Shown here: piece after piece, positions 28,520 through 37,143 of the stretch | Layout: each line of letters opens with the position of its first letter | How positions within the stretch are numbered: the first letter of the stretch is position 1 | DNA from: JAUXFS01 sp963772635 | GTDB taxonomy: Bacteria > Pseudomonadota > Alphaproteobacteria > Rhodospirillales > Defluviicoccaceae | Assembly (NCBI GenBank): GCA_963772635.1 | Contig: CAVYYK010000004.1 | Coordinates: forward strand, 1 to 64,000 | Reading direction: 5' to 3' | DNA length: 64,000 nucleotides | Notes under the pieces: model-generated | Database searches by the model: none | The model's input: the letters and a program-made list of their open reading frames with translations, nothing else | What the model was told of the DNA's origin: nothing | Translations under genes and position numbers: made by a program

Positions 28520-28907
28520 AGGGTCGTTCCTTCGTTCAAACAGGTGTTGCGTACGCAGCTATCGATGTCCGCATCCCCTAAACGCCTCTTGAGCCTCGAG
28601 CGGCCCGATTGCGGAGCGTTCAGGGGCACCTAAGTCGAAGGTCACCACCAAGGAGGAGCGAGAAGGCACACGATGTGCACGCGCAGCGGCCGTCACGGGG
28701 CTCCGTGACGAAGAACGATCCTGTACCGTGTACGCGCTTTTCCAACATTGCCGCCAGCCGTTGGTTGGAGCTTTCCCCTATAACTTGGGACAGCTTCCGT
28801 TAAATCGAAGTTAATTGCAACCAATAGAGATAATGCTTTTTATCCGATGTCAATAAGATTGTCGGCGGCGAATGCCCGGTCGCGGACGCGCTTTCGCCGG
28901 GACCAGG
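28520..28907. other. Leader region of leuA, no clear gene
   Basis: About 390 bases upstream of leuA on the minus strand. A 7-bp hairpin, GTCACGG paired to CCGTGAC, sits at about 28692-28709, and the GGAAC just before the leuA ATG may be a ribosome site. A short open frame rich in small residues occurs on the leader side, but it lacks an ATG and a run of Leu codons, so I do not call an attenuator. AT-rich DNA at 28800-28860 may hold the promoter. Confidence 0.35.
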
Positions 28908-29159
28908 TCAGCCGCCCGCCGAGGATCGGCCGGTCCCGATGTAACCGGCGATCAGTCGGGCATCGCGATCGCGGCGGGACGCGATCCTCAGGCTGGAACT
29001 GCCGCCGAAGCATTCGGGGCCGCCGTCGGTGAGATGGACGAAGCCGGCCGCGATGACCTCGGCCGGCGCGAATCGGTCGGCAACGTGGGAATGATAGTAG
29101 TCGCGCGGAAAAATCACCGGCAATTCGGCGCCGGCGCCGCGCAGAACGATGTATTTCAT
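28908..29159 (-). CDS. Conserved hypothetical protein, 83 aa
   Basis: The product begins MKYIVLRGAGAELPVIFPRD and includes SHVADRFAPAEVIAAGFVHL and GGSSSLRIASRRDRDA. This matches a small alphaproteobacterial family seen in many Rhizobiales and Rhodospirillales (KYIVxRxxGxExPVIFP pattern) with no known function. It lies between ilvC and leuA on the same strand. A hairpin at 29181-29203 sits between it and ilvC. An ATG two codons upstream is an alternative start. Confidence 0.65.
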   Translation of the reverse strand: MKYIVLRGAGAELPVIFPRDYYHSHVADRFAPAEVIAAGFVHLTDGGPECFGGSSSLRIASRRDRDARLIAGYIGTGRSSAGG

Positions 29160-29180
29160 CGGCATCGGGTACCAGACTGC

Positions 29181-29203
29181 GGGGCGCCTCACGACGGCGC
29201 CCC
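29181..29203. terminator. GC hairpin between ilvC and the 83-aa gene
   Basis: GGGGCGCC (29181-29188) pairs perfectly with GGCGCCCC (29196-29203) across a 7-base loop. There is no U-run on the minus strand, so it may be an RNA-stability or pause element rather than an intrinsic terminator. Confidence 0.4.
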
Positions 29204-29214
29204 ATCGCCCCGCG

Positions 29215-30234
29215 TCAGTTCTTAGACTTGTCGACCAGCCGTTTCTCGGCGATCCAAGGCATCATCGCCCGCAGCTTCTCGCCGACCTGCTCGATGTCGT
29301 GTTCGGCGGCGCGCCGGCGCAACGCCTTGAAGCTGGGCTGACCGGCGGTGTTCTCCAGCATCCACTCCTTGGCGAAGCGGCCCGACTGGATGTCGTCCAG
29401 CACCTCGCGCATCCGCGCCTTGACGCCGTCGTCGATCAGCCGCGGGCCACTGGTGTAGTCCCCGTACTCGGCGGTGTTGGAGATCGAGTAGCGCATGTTG
29501 GCGATGCCGCCCTCGTAGATCAGGTCGACGATCAGCTTGACCTCGTGCAGGCATTCGAAATAGGCCATCTCCGGGGCGTAGCCGGCTTCGACCAGGGTCT
29601 CGTAGCCGGCGAGGATCAGCGAGGTGAGACCGCCACAGAGCACGCTCTGTTCGCCGAACAGATCGGTTTCACACTCCTCGCGGAACGTGGTTTCGATGAT
29701 CCCCGAGCGTCCGGCACCGAGCGCGGAGGCATAGGACAGCGCAATCTCGAGGGCGTTGCCGCTGGCGTTCTGCTCGACCGCCACCAGCGACGGCACCCCG
29801 GCGCCGCGTAGGTACTCGGAACGGACGGTGTGTCCGGGCCCCTTGGGCGCGACCATGAACACGTCGAGGTCGGAACGTGGCTCGATCAGCCGGAAATGGA
29901 TGTTGAGCCCATGGGCGAACGCCAGCGCGGCGCCCTGCTTGAGGTTGCCGTGCAGGTGCTCGGCATAGAGCTTCGCCTGCAACTCGTCCGGGGTGAGGAT
30001 CATCACCACGTCCGCCCACTTGCCCGCCTCGCTCGGCCCCATCACCTTGAGCCCCTCGTTCTCGGCCTTCTTGACGCTGGCCGAATCGGGGCGCAGCGCG
30101 ACGGCGACGTTGGCGATGCCGCTGTCGCGCAGGTTCAGGGCATGGGCGTGGCCCTGGCTGCCATAGCCGACGACCGCCACCTTCTTCGACTTGATCAGGT
30201 TAACGTCGGCATCGCGATCGTAGTAAACACGCAT
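29215..30234 (-). CDS. ilvC: Ketol-acid reductoisomerase IlvC
   Basis: A 339-residue class I enzyme converting acetolactate to 2,3-dihydroxyisovalerate with NADPH and Mg2+. The Rossmann motif is VAVVGYGSQGHAHALNL near the N-terminus. The knotted C-terminal domain has the Mg/active-site pattern FGEQSVLCGG and YFECLHEVKLIVDLIYEGGI. The length is typical of class I. It shares the minus strand with ilvH and ilvB upstream, so valine, isoleucine and leucine synthesis are grouped. Confidence 0.96.
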   Translation of the reverse strand: MRVYYDRDADVNLIKSKKVAVVGYGSQGHAHALNLRDSGIANVAVALRPDSASVKKAENEGLKVMGPSEAGKWADVVMILTPDELQAKLYAEHLHGNLKQGAALAFAHGLNIHFRLIEPRSDLDVFMVAPKGPGHTVRSEYLRGAGVPSLVAVEQNASGNALEIALSYASALGAGRSGIIETTFREECETDLFGEQSVLCGGLTSLILAGYETLVEAGYAPEMAYFECLHEVKLIVDLIYEGGIANMRYSISNTAEYGDYTSGPRLIDDGVKARMREVLDDIQSGRFAKEWMLENTAGQPSFKALRRRAAEHDIEQVGEKLRAMMPWIAEKRLVDKSKN

Positions 30235-30270
30235 TGTTCCGCTTCCTCCGCAATTTTTTCGAACTCGTCT

Positions 30271-30786
30271 TTAGATTGGCTTGCTCCCGCGGGCGATCGC
30301 CGCCACGCCGGTTCGCGCCAGGTCGACCAGGCCCAACGGCTGCATCAGCTTGACGAAGGCGTTGAGCTTGCTGGTCTGGCCGACAATCTCGAAGACGAAC
30401 AATTCGTTGGTGCTGTCGACCACCCGGGCGCGGAAGATGTCGGCAATCCTCAGCGCCTCGACCCGGTGGTCGCCGATGCCCGAGACCTTGACCAGCGCCA
30501 TCTCCCGCTCGACGTGGTCGCCGTCGGCGGTGAGATCGCTGACCTTGTGCACCGGCACCAGCCGCGAGAGTTGGGCCTTGATCTGTTCGATGATCTGCCG
30601 CGTGCCCGAGGTGACGATGGTGATCCTCGACAGGCGTCCCTGGGGATCGGTCTCCGCCACCGTCAGGCTCTCGATGTTATAGCCGCGGCCGGAAAACAGG
30701 CCGATGACCCGGGCGAGGACGCCCGGTTCGTTGTCGACGAGGACGGCAAGGGTATGTTGTTCCTGCCTTTCGGGGTCGTGTATCAC
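30271..30786 (-). CDS. ilvH: Acetolactate synthase small (regulatory) subunit
   Basis: A 171-residue regulatory subunit. The N-terminal ACT domain has HTLAVLVDNEPGVLARVIGL and FSGRGYNIESLTV, which binds valine for feedback inhibition. The C-terminal domain contacts the IlvB catalytic subunit. It is separated from ilvB by about 115 bases that include GC-rich hairpins, and from ilvC by 36 bases. Confidence 0.94.
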   Translation of the reverse strand: MIHDPERQEQHTLAVLVDNEPGVLARVIGLFSGRGYNIESLTVAETDPQGRLSRITIVTSGTRQIIEQIKAQLSRLVPVHKVSDLTADGDHVEREMALVKVSGIGDHRVEALRIADIFRARVVDSTNELFVFEIVGQTSKLNAFVKLMQPLGLVDLARTGVAAIARGSKPI

Positions 30787-30901
30787 TGTCTAGCTCCCGA
30801 TCTGACACCCGGCGCAACTCCCGGCGCCGGGGAAAATTCGAACAAAATCCAAAGAAGGAAAAGCGGGCGCCCGAGTAGGGCGCCGCCGACGCGAACCGTG
30901 C

Positions 30902-32668
30902 CTATACCAGGACCATTCCTTCCTCCGAGATCGACGTCTCGCCGGGTTTGTCCTTCGTACTGAAGATCATCTCGTTGTGGGCCGCCCCCGACGGGATCAT
31001 CGGGAAACAGTTCTCGGTCTTGTCGACCCGGATGTCGGCGATCACCGGCCTATCAACCGCGATCATTTCCTTGATCACGTCGTCGACCTCGGACGGCTTC
31101 TCCGCGCGCAGTCCGACGCCACCGAAGGCTTCCGCCAGTTTGACGAAGTCGGGCAGCGACTCCATGTAGGTCTCCGAGTAACGACTGTCGTGCAGCAGCT
31201 CCTGCCACTGGCGGACCATCCCCATGTATTCGTTGTTGAGGATGAACACCTTCACCGGCAACCGGTACTGGGCGATGGTCGACATCTCCTGGATGTTCAT
31301 CATGATCGACGCCTCGCCGGCGATATCGACAACCAGCGCGTCGGGATGGGCGATCTGTACCCCCATCGCCGCCGGCAGGCCGTAGCCCATGGTGCCGAGT
31401 CCGCCCGACGTCAGCCAGTGATTGGGCTTCTCGAAACCGAAATGCTGGGCCGCCCACATCTGGTGCTGGCCGACCTCGGTGGTGATGTAGACGTCGTCGC
31501 GGTGCTTGGTCAGTTCGTACAGCCGCTTGATCGCATACTGCGGTTTGATCAGGTCGCCGTTCTGGCCGAACGCCAGGCTGTCGCGAGCCCGCCACTTGTC
31601 GATCTGCCGCCACCAGGCCTTCAGGGCGTCGGCGTCCGGCTTCACTTTTTTGGCCTTCCAGATCTCGATCATCCTCTGGAGCACCAGCTCGACGTCACCG
31701 ACGATTCCCAGGTCGACCAGCACGTTCTTGTTGATCGAGGACGGGTCGATGTCGACGTGGATCTTTTTCGAGCCCGGCGCGAAGTCCGAGATCTTGCCGG
31801 TCACCCGGTCGTCGAAGCGGGCGCCGATGTTGATCATCACGTCGCAGCCGTGCATCGCCAGGTTGGCCTCGTAGGTGCCGTGCATGCCGAGCATGCCGAG
31901 GAACTGCGGATGGGACGCCGGCACCGCGCCGAGGCCCATCAGCGTCAGGGTCACCGGGAAACCGGTGAGATCGACCAGCTCCTTCAGCAGCTCCGAGGCC
32001 CGCGGTCCCGAGTTGATGACGCCGCCGCCGCAATAGAGGATCGGCTTCTTGGCCTGGGCCATCAGCGCCACCGCCTGCTCGATCAGGGCGCCGTCGCCCT
32101 CGACCTTGGGCCGGTAGGTCTTGTGGACCACGTCCTCCGGCGGCACGTAGGCGCCGGTCCCAATCGCGACGTCCTTGGGCAGGTCGATGACCACCGGCCC
32201 GGGGCGGCCGCTGCGGGCGACGTGGAAAGCCTCGTGGATGGTCCGCGCCAGGTCGTCGGTGCTCTTGACCAGGTAATTGTGCTTGGTGCACGGGCGGGTG
32301 ATCCCGGTGGTGTCGCACTCCTGGAAGGCGTCGTTGCCGATCAGGTGGGTGGGCACCTGGCCGCAGAAGCAGACGATCGGCACGCTGTCCATCAGCGCGT
32401 CGGTCAACCCGGTCACCGCGTTGGTGGCGCCCGGACCCGAGGTCACGATGACCACTCCGACCTTGCCGGTGGAACGGGCATAGCCTTCGGCGCCGTGCAC
32501 CGCGCCGCCTTCCTGGCGGACCAGAATATGACGGACCCGGTTTTGCTGAAACAGCTCGTCGTATACCGGCAGGATGGCGCCACCTGGATAACCGAATACA
32601 TCCGTGACGCCCTGATCCACGAGCGCCCGAAGGACAATTTGTGCACCGGTCATCTGGTCGTACGCCAT
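30902..32668 (-). CDS. ilvB: Acetolactate synthase large (catalytic) subunit
   Basis: A 588-residue ThDP-dependent enzyme making acetolactate or acetohydroxybutyrate. The catalytic Glu53 is in RQEGGAVHGAEGYAR. The FAD/central domain has NIGARFDDRVTGKISDFAPG, and the C-terminal ThDP domain has SGGLGTMGYGLPAAMG and DIAGEASIMMNIQEMST. A strong ribosome site (AAAGGAGAG) precedes the ATG. It heads the ilvB-ilvH-ilvC group. Confidence 0.96.
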   Translation of the reverse strand: MAYDQMTGAQIVLRALVDQGVTDVFGYPGGAILPVYDELFQQNRVRHILVRQEGGAVHGAEGYARSTGKVGVVIVTSGPGATNAVTGLTDALMDSVPIVCFCGQVPTHLIGNDAFQECDTTGITRPCTKHNYLVKSTDDLARTIHEAFHVARSGRPGPVVIDLPKDVAIGTGAYVPPEDVVHKTYRPKVEGDGALIEQAVALMAQAKKPILYCGGGVINSGPRASELLKELVDLTGFPVTLTLMGLGAVPASHPQFLGMLGMHGTYEANLAMHGCDVMINIGARFDDRVTGKISDFAPGSKKIHVDIDPSSINKNVLVDLGIVGDVELVLQRMIEIWKAKKVKPDADALKAWWRQIDKWRARDSLAFGQNGDLIKPQYAIKRLYELTKHRDDVYITTEVGQHQMWAAQHFGFEKPNHWLTSGGLGTMGYGLPAAMGVQIAHPDALVVDIAGEASIMMNIQEMSTIAQYRLPVKVFILNNEYMGMVRQWQELLHDSRYSETYMESLPDFVKLAEAFGGVGLRAEKPSEVDDVIKEMIAVDRPVIADIRVDKTENCFPMIPSGAAHNEMIFSTKDKPGETSISEEGMVLV

Positions 32669-32727
32669 GGTCGTGCTCTCCTTTGTCGGCGTGGTTTCGG
32701 CCCCTCTAGGGCCAAATCGATTACGAA

Positions 32728-32752
32728 ACGGCCCGACACCATGCCGGGCCGT
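32728..32752 (-). terminator. Terminator-like hairpin after miaA
   Basis: ACGGCCCG (32728-32735) pairs with CGGGCCGT (32745-32752). Read on the minus strand it is followed by TTTCG, a weak U-run. It lies between the miaA stop and the ilvB start and could end miaA transcripts or attenuate ilvB. Confidence 0.45.
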
Positions 32753-32777
32753 CCAATGGGAGTGGCAACCTAGTCGG

Positions 32778-33734
32778 TCACGTTCGCCGGGTCAACAGAA
32801 ACTGGCGAATAAACGAAAACAATTTCTGAGATATCCTTTCCGAATATTGCTCGAACACCTGTTGATCCGAATCGAGCTGATGGCGGAGCCAGGTCCATTG
32901 CCGCTTGGCGAAGTTGCGGGTGGCCTTCCTGGCGGCGTTGCAGGCCTCCTCCAGGCCGGTTTCGCCGCGCAGATGGGCGGCCAGCTCCTTGACCCCGACC
33001 GCTTTCATCGCCGGCAGCGCCGGATCGAGACCGAGGGCGACAAGCGCCCGCACCTCGTCCAGCACGCCGGCCGCGATCATCGCGTCGAAGCGGGCGTCGA
33101 CGGCGGCGTACAGCGTCTCCCGGGGCGGCGACAGCACGATCGTCGCGAAGCGAGCGTCGATGGCGGGCGCCGCAGGAGCCTGCCGCTGCCAGTCGGCCAG
33201 GGTGCGGCCGGTGGCGGCGACCACCTCGTAGGCGCGGATCAGCCGCTGGCTGTCGCCGGCGGGAAGCCGCGCCGCCGCCCCGGGATCGAGCAAGGCGAGC
33301 GCGTCCTTGAACGCCTCTCCGCCGAGCCGCCGGTGCAACGCCCGCGCCTCGCCACGAACGGCCTCGGGGATCTCGGGGACCGGCACCAGACCATCGGTCA
33401 GCGCCTTGAGATAGAGGCCGGTGCCGCCGACGACGATCGGCAACCGCCCTTCCGTCCGCGCCGCCCGGATCTCGCCCGCCGCCATCGCCAGCCACCGCCC
33501 GGCCGAGCACGCCTCGGCCGCCGGCAGCACCCCGAACAGCCGATGCGGCACCCGCGCCTCGTCCTCGGCCGACGGCCGCGCCGTCAGCAGCCGCAGCTCC
33601 CGATACACCTGCATGCTGTCGGCGTTGATGACGGTGCCGCGGAATTCCACCGCCGCATCGATCGCCAGCGCCGACTTGCCGCTCCCCGTCGGCCCGGCGA
33701 CGATCAGGACGGGTTGGCTGGTGAGGTGCTCCAT
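32778..33734 (-). CDS. miaA: tRNA dimethylallyltransferase MiaA
   Basis: A 318-residue enzyme that prenylates A37 in tRNAs reading UNN codons. The P-loop GPTGSGKS lies near the N-terminus, followed by INADSMQVYRELRLLTARPS and VVGGTGLYLKALTDG. The C-terminal KAVGVKELAAHLRGE pattern precedes KRQWTWLRHQLD. The length is normal. It reads away from the VapBC-like pair. Confidence 0.94.
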   Translation of the reverse strand: MEHLTSQPVLIVAGPTGSGKSALAIDAAVEFRGTVINADSMQVYRELRLLTARPSAEDEARVPHRLFGVLPAAEACSAGRWLAMAAGEIRAARTEGRLPIVVGGTGLYLKALTDGLVPVPEIPEAVRGEARALHRRLGGEAFKDALALLDPGAAARLPAGDSQRLIRAYEVVAATGRTLADWQRQAPAAPAIDARFATIVLSPPRETLYAAVDARFDAMIAAGVLDEVRALVALGLDPALPAMKAVGVKELAAHLRGETGLEEACNAARKATRNFAKRQWTWLRHQLDSDQQVFEQYSERISQKLFSFIRQFLLTRRT

Positions 33735-33795
33735 TGTGTTTTGCGACCCGATCGATTATATCGAAAGATATATGATAACGATGAATGATATCATC

Positions 33796-34029
33796 ATGCG
33801 CACCATCGTCGACATTCCCGAGGATCAGCTTAAGCATCTCGCCCGGATTTGCGAGCGAGAGCACCTGTCGCGGGCGGAGGTCGTTCGCCGCGCGATCGCT
33901 GTCTATCTGCGACGGAGTGGTGCGGCGTCCGAGGATCGGGCGTTCGGACTGTGGCGAGACCGGGGGCTGGAGGGTCTGAGATACCAGAACGAGCTCCGCG
34001 ACGAATGGACCGAGAGCATGTCCGAATGA
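33796..34029 (+). CDS. Ribbon-helix-helix antitoxin (CopG/VapB-like)
   Basis: A 77-residue protein starting MRTIVDIPEDQLKHLARICE with a ribbon-helix-helix DNA-binding domain (REHLSRAEVVRRAIAVYLRR). The C-terminal part likely wraps the toxin. In-frame ATGs at 33772 and 33781 are possible starts; the 33796 start matches the family. The stop overlaps the toxin ATG (ATGA), the usual layout of a self-regulating toxin-antitoxin operon. The palindrome-like ATATCGAAAGATATATGAT upstream may be its operator. Confidence 0.75.
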   Translation: MRTIVDIPEDQLKHLARICEREHLSRAEVVRRAIAVYLRRSGAASEDRAFGLWRDRGLEGLRYQNELRDEWTESMSE

Positions 34030-34388
34030 AAGCGGTCCTCGATACCAACATCCTCATCGACTACCTGAACGGCGTCGACGACGCCCGCCGCGAGATCGAG
34101 CGCTACTCGCGCTCGATGATCAGCCCGATCACCTGGATGGAGGTGCTGGTCGGCGCGCGCGAAGGCGAGGACCGGCCGCTCCGCGACTTCCTCGGCCGTT
34201 TCGAGCAGGTCCCCATCGACCCTATCGTCGCCGACGACGCCGTCGGGCTCAGACGCCGCCATCGCATCCGACTTCCCGACGCCATCGTTTGGGCGACGGC
34301 GCGCACCCGCGACGCTCTCCTGGTCACCCGCAACACCCGGGATTTCCCGACCGACGACCCGAGCGTGCGGATGCCCTACGCTCTCTGA
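34026..34388 (+). CDS. vapC: PIN-domain toxin VapC
   Basis: A 120-residue PIN-domain ribonuclease. Acidic metal-binding residues are present: Asp6 (LDTNILIDYL), Glu39 (ITWMEVLVG), Asp85 (LPDAIVWATA) and Asp106 (TRNTRDF). VapC toxins cleave tRNA or rRNA when not held by their antitoxin. It directly follows the antitoxin with a 4-base overlap and looks complete. Confidence 0.85.
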   Translation: MKAVLDTNILIDYLNGVDDARREIERYSRSMISPITWMEVLVGAREGEDRPLRDFLGRFEQVPIDPIVADDAVGLRRRHRIRLPDAIVWATARTRDALLVTRNTRDFPTDDPSVRMPYAL

Positions 34389-34541
34389 ACCGACGGGATC
34401 CAGGCCCGATTACGTCGGCAAGGCGGCCTCGAACATCGGACCTCGCACACCCGCCGCTCTCGAAACGGCGGTTCTCGCGGGCGAGCAGGCGCGGCCGGCA
34501 CGACATCGCCGGCGGCGAATTCCGATCCGGAGCGCCCGATG

Positions 34542-34691
34542 TTAGTGCTGGGCCTGTTTCTCGGCCTCGATGTTCCTTTTTAGCTCCTGGGCAAGCTGTC
34601 TCTTCCGCTCTTCGCGCTCTTGGCGCTCCATTTCCGCGGCGTCGATTTTCGGTTTGTCCTTGCCCTCTTTCTTCTTGAATAATCCGAACAT
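34542..34691 (-). CDS. Small charged coiled-coil protein, 49 aa
   Basis: Minus-strand gene with a good ribosome site (GGGAGA) upstream of ATG. The product starts MFGLFKKKEGKDKPKIDAAE and continues as a highly charged helix with Glu/Arg/Lys repeats (MERQEREERKRQLAQELKRN), then ends QAQH. It is predicted to be a single coiled-coil helix. No known family. It lies between vapC and the ECH operon. Confidence 0.55.
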   Translation of the reverse strand: MFGLFKKKEGKDKPKIDAAEMERQEREERKRQLAQELKRNIEAEKQAQH

Positions 34692-34813
34692 GGTACCGTT
34701 CTCCCGTTCCGTTGACGGTTAATGGCGCATTCCGCGTTATTGTTCGTTCCTTCTATGTTATCCAATTTCAGGACACCGATAAACCCCCTATGCGTACAAA
34801 TCAGATAAGGGCG

Positions 34814-34906
34814 TCAGGCGGCGAAATGGCCGGCGAGCAACAACAGCAGCGACGCGAACATGCTGGTCACCGCGAATCCCAGCGCCAAGGCGTCGAAGGC
34901 CCTCAT
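34814..34906 (-). CDS. 30-aa single-helix membrane peptide, coupled to ECH
   Basis: The ATG overlaps the TGA of the enoyl-CoA hydratase gene (ATGA), a strong sign of coupled translation. The product MRAFDALALGFAVTSMFASL... is almost entirely hydrophobic, one transmembrane helix ending GHFAA. No family is recognised. As the last gene of the ligase-hydratase operon it may anchor or regulate that pathway; this is inference. Confidence 0.45.
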   Translation of the reverse strand: MRAFDALALGFAVTSMFASLLLLLAGHFAA

Positions 34907-35670
34907 TTGGAGCCCGCGAAGCCGGCGATCCGCGCGGTGGTCTCCGGATCGAGGAAGGCGCGGACGGTCGCCTCGCTCTCCAGCTCCATGGCGCGGGCCA
35001 TCGCCTCCGCGTCGCCGAAGGCGGTGCGGACGATGACCTTCTTCATGTCGGCGACCGCGCGGGGCGGCAGGCCGGCGATCTTCGCCGCGACCGTCCGCGC
35101 CTCGTCGATCAGCCGGTCGTCGGGCACCACCCGCCAGGCGAGACCCATGTCCAGCAACTCCTTCGCCGAATAGTGCTCGCCGAGGAGCAGCATCTCCCGC
35201 GCCCTGTTGAGGCCGACCAGATGGGGCAGCGACGCGGTCACCCCGCCGGTGACGAACAGCCCCCAAGAGACCTCGGGCAGGAAACCCTTGGCGCCTTCCG
35301 CCCAGATCGGAAAATCGCAGTTGGTCGCCCATTCGAAGCCGCCGCCGACCGCCCAGCCGTTGATCGCGCCGACGACGATCCTGTCGCCGAAAACGATCTC
35401 CCGGGTCGCCCGCTGGATGGCGTCGACGACGGCGCGGGCCTCGGCCTCGGACCCGGGATGGCGGTGGTCCTTGAGGTCGTCGCCGGCGCAGAAGGCGCGT
35501 CCGGCGCCGGTGAACACGATCGCCCGGGTCCCGGGGTCGGCGTTGGCCGCGGCGAACGCGTCGCCGACCGCCTCGATCAGCGCCATGTTCATCGCGTTGA
35601 GGCGGTCGGGCCGGTTGAGGGTGATGGTGCGCACGCCGTCGACCAGCGTGCTGAGGACGGGTTCGCTCAT
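34903..35670 (-). CDS. Enoyl-CoA hydratase/isomerase family protein
   Basis: A 255-residue crotonase-fold enzyme. AFCAGDDLKDH (oxyanion loop, first part) and GWAVGGGFEWATNCDFPIWA (second glycine of the hole and helix) are typical, as is the SWGLFVTGGVTASLPHLVGL stretch. The family includes hydratases, isomerases and dehalogenases, so the substrate is unknown. The ATG overlaps the ligase stop. With the ligase it suggests a fatty-acid or aromatic-acid CoA pathway. Confidence 0.85.
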   Translation of the reverse strand: MSEPVLSTLVDGVRTITLNRPDRLNAMNMALIEAVGDAFAAANADPGTRAIVFTGAGRAFCAGDDLKDHRHPGSEAEARAVVDAIQRATREIVFGDRIVVGAINGWAVGGGFEWATNCDFPIWAEGAKGFLPEVSWGLFVTGGVTASLPHLVGLNRAREMLLLGEHYSAKELLDMGLAWRVVPDDRLIDEARTVAAKIAGLPPRAVADMKKVIVRTAFGDAEAMARAMELESEATVRAFLDPETTARIAGFAGSK

Positions 35671-36992
35671 TGCGGATCCTCCCTGGTTCGGATGATGACC
35701 CTGCGGGTCTTGCCTTCGCTGCGCGGCAGGCTCGCCGGCGCCGCCACGATGACCTCGGCGGTGACGCCGAGCCGCGCCTTGAGGTCGTCCTCCAGCCGCG
35801 CCGCCAGTGCCGGTACGTCTGCGGCGCCCTCGGCCAGCTCGACCTCCAGCGGCAGCCGGTCGTAGGGCCCCGGTCCCGGCAGCGCGATCCGGTACTCCCC
35901 GCTCAACGCCGGGTAGCGGTTGACAATGGCGGCGACCATCGTCGGAAACACGTTGATCCCGCGCACCACCACCATGTCGTCGGCGCGGCCGACCACCCGG
36001 AACCGGGGCGCCGTCCGCCCGCAGGCGGCGGCACCGAGGCCGGTCAGGGTGACGATGTCGCCGGTGCGAAACCGGACCAGTGGCTGGCACTCCTTGCTCA
36101 GGTGGGTCAGCACCAACTCGCCGGTCTCCCCCTCCCGCCATGGCAGCGGCCGGCCGTCGTCGCCGTCGATCAGTTCGGGATAGAGCACGTCGAGCGCCAT
36201 GAAATGGAGGTCGTCGCATGCCTCGGTCTGGCCGGCGAAATTGCAGAGCACGTCGGAGACGCCGTAGTTGGCGTTGCGCACCTTGAAGCCCCAGGTCCGC
36301 TCGAGACGGGCGCGGAAGGCGGGATCGTCGAGGCCCGCCTCGCCGCCGAACAGGCCGAGCTTCAAGCCGAGATCGCGGGGTTTCAGCGCCGGGAAGGACT
36401 CCGCCAGCACCCGTTCCAGCACCGCCGGATACGACGGCGTGCACGAAATCGCGGTGACGCCGAGCTCGCGGATGGTCTCGATCAGCTTTTCGCTGCCGCC
36501 GACCCCGTAGGGGATGACGGTAGCGCCGGTGGCCTCCAGGGTCAGGTGATCGGTGACCCCGCCCATCCACAGCTGGTAGTTCAGGCAGTGGACCACCCGG
36601 TGACCGGGCCCGAGGCCGCCGGCGCCCTGCGCCCGCGCGCCGATGGCGGCGGTGAGCGCGGTGTCAGTGGCTCCGAGGGCGATGTTCATCGCCGTCCCGG
36701 TGGTCCCGGACGTGCGATGCACCCGGGAGATGCGATCGGTTGCGGCGGCGAGATAGGAGCCGAACGGGCCATGCCGGCGCTGGTCGGCCCTGAGCATCTC
36801 CTTGTCGGTGAACGGCAGCTCGCCCAGGGCCTCGAGCCGGCCGTCGGGCCGCCGCCCGTTCCACAGCGTCTTGTAAAATTGCGACCGGGCGGCGACGTAG
36901 ACGAGCTGGCGCGACCACCGCTCGCCCTGCAGCCGCGCGAGATCGGCGAGATCCATGAACTCCCCGCCCGGCACCGCTGCCGCGAATTCCAT
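35667..36992 (-). CDS. Phenylacetate-CoA ligase-like (PaaK family) acyl-CoA ligase
   Basis: An adenylate-forming ligase of about 441 residues. The P-loop-like motif is HRTSGTTGTAMNIALG, with FGGEAGLDDPAFRARLERTW and ELVLTHLSKECQPLVRFRTG in the core. GRADDMVVVRGINVFPTMVA starts the C-terminal domain, as in PaaK. It activates a carboxylic acid as its CoA ester. Starts at 36998 (GTG) and 36956 (ATG) are also possible. It overlaps the hydratase gene, so the two act together; the acid is not known. Confidence 0.85.
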   Translation of the reverse strand: MEFAAAVPGGEFMDLADLARLQGERWSRQLVYVAARSQFYKTLWNGRRPDGRLEALGELPFTDKEMLRADQRRHGPFGSYLAAATDRISRVHRTSGTTGTAMNIALGATDTALTAAIGARAQGAGGLGPGHRVVHCLNYQLWMGGVTDHLTLEATGATVIPYGVGGSEKLIETIRELGVTAISCTPSYPAVLERVLAESFPALKPRDLGLKLGLFGGEAGLDDPAFRARLERTWGFKVRNANYGVSDVLCNFAGQTEACDDLHFMALDVLYPELIDGDDGRPLPWREGETGELVLTHLSKECQPLVRFRTGDIVTLTGLGAAACGRTAPRFRVVGRADDMVVVRGINVFPTMVAAIVNRYPALSGEYRIALPGPGPYDRLPLEVELAEGAADVPALAARLEDDLKARLGVTAEVIVAAPASLPRSEGKTRRVIIRTREDPQ

Positions 36993-37143
36993 GATCACCC
37001 CCGCGAACCCGCTTCCACCCGAACACCCTACAGCAAAGACACATTGCCGGTGCGTTCGATATTTGCATCACCTGCGCGTTTTTCGCCTGTGACCTTGACG
37101 TGGCCCGCCCGGCATTGGCGGCGCAGTGGAGTGTGGGGAACTT

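Noticed and set aside
28630..28700. Possible leader peptide for leuA attenuation
   Set aside because: No ATG, no run of leucine codons and no terminator with U-run; only a hairpin remains.
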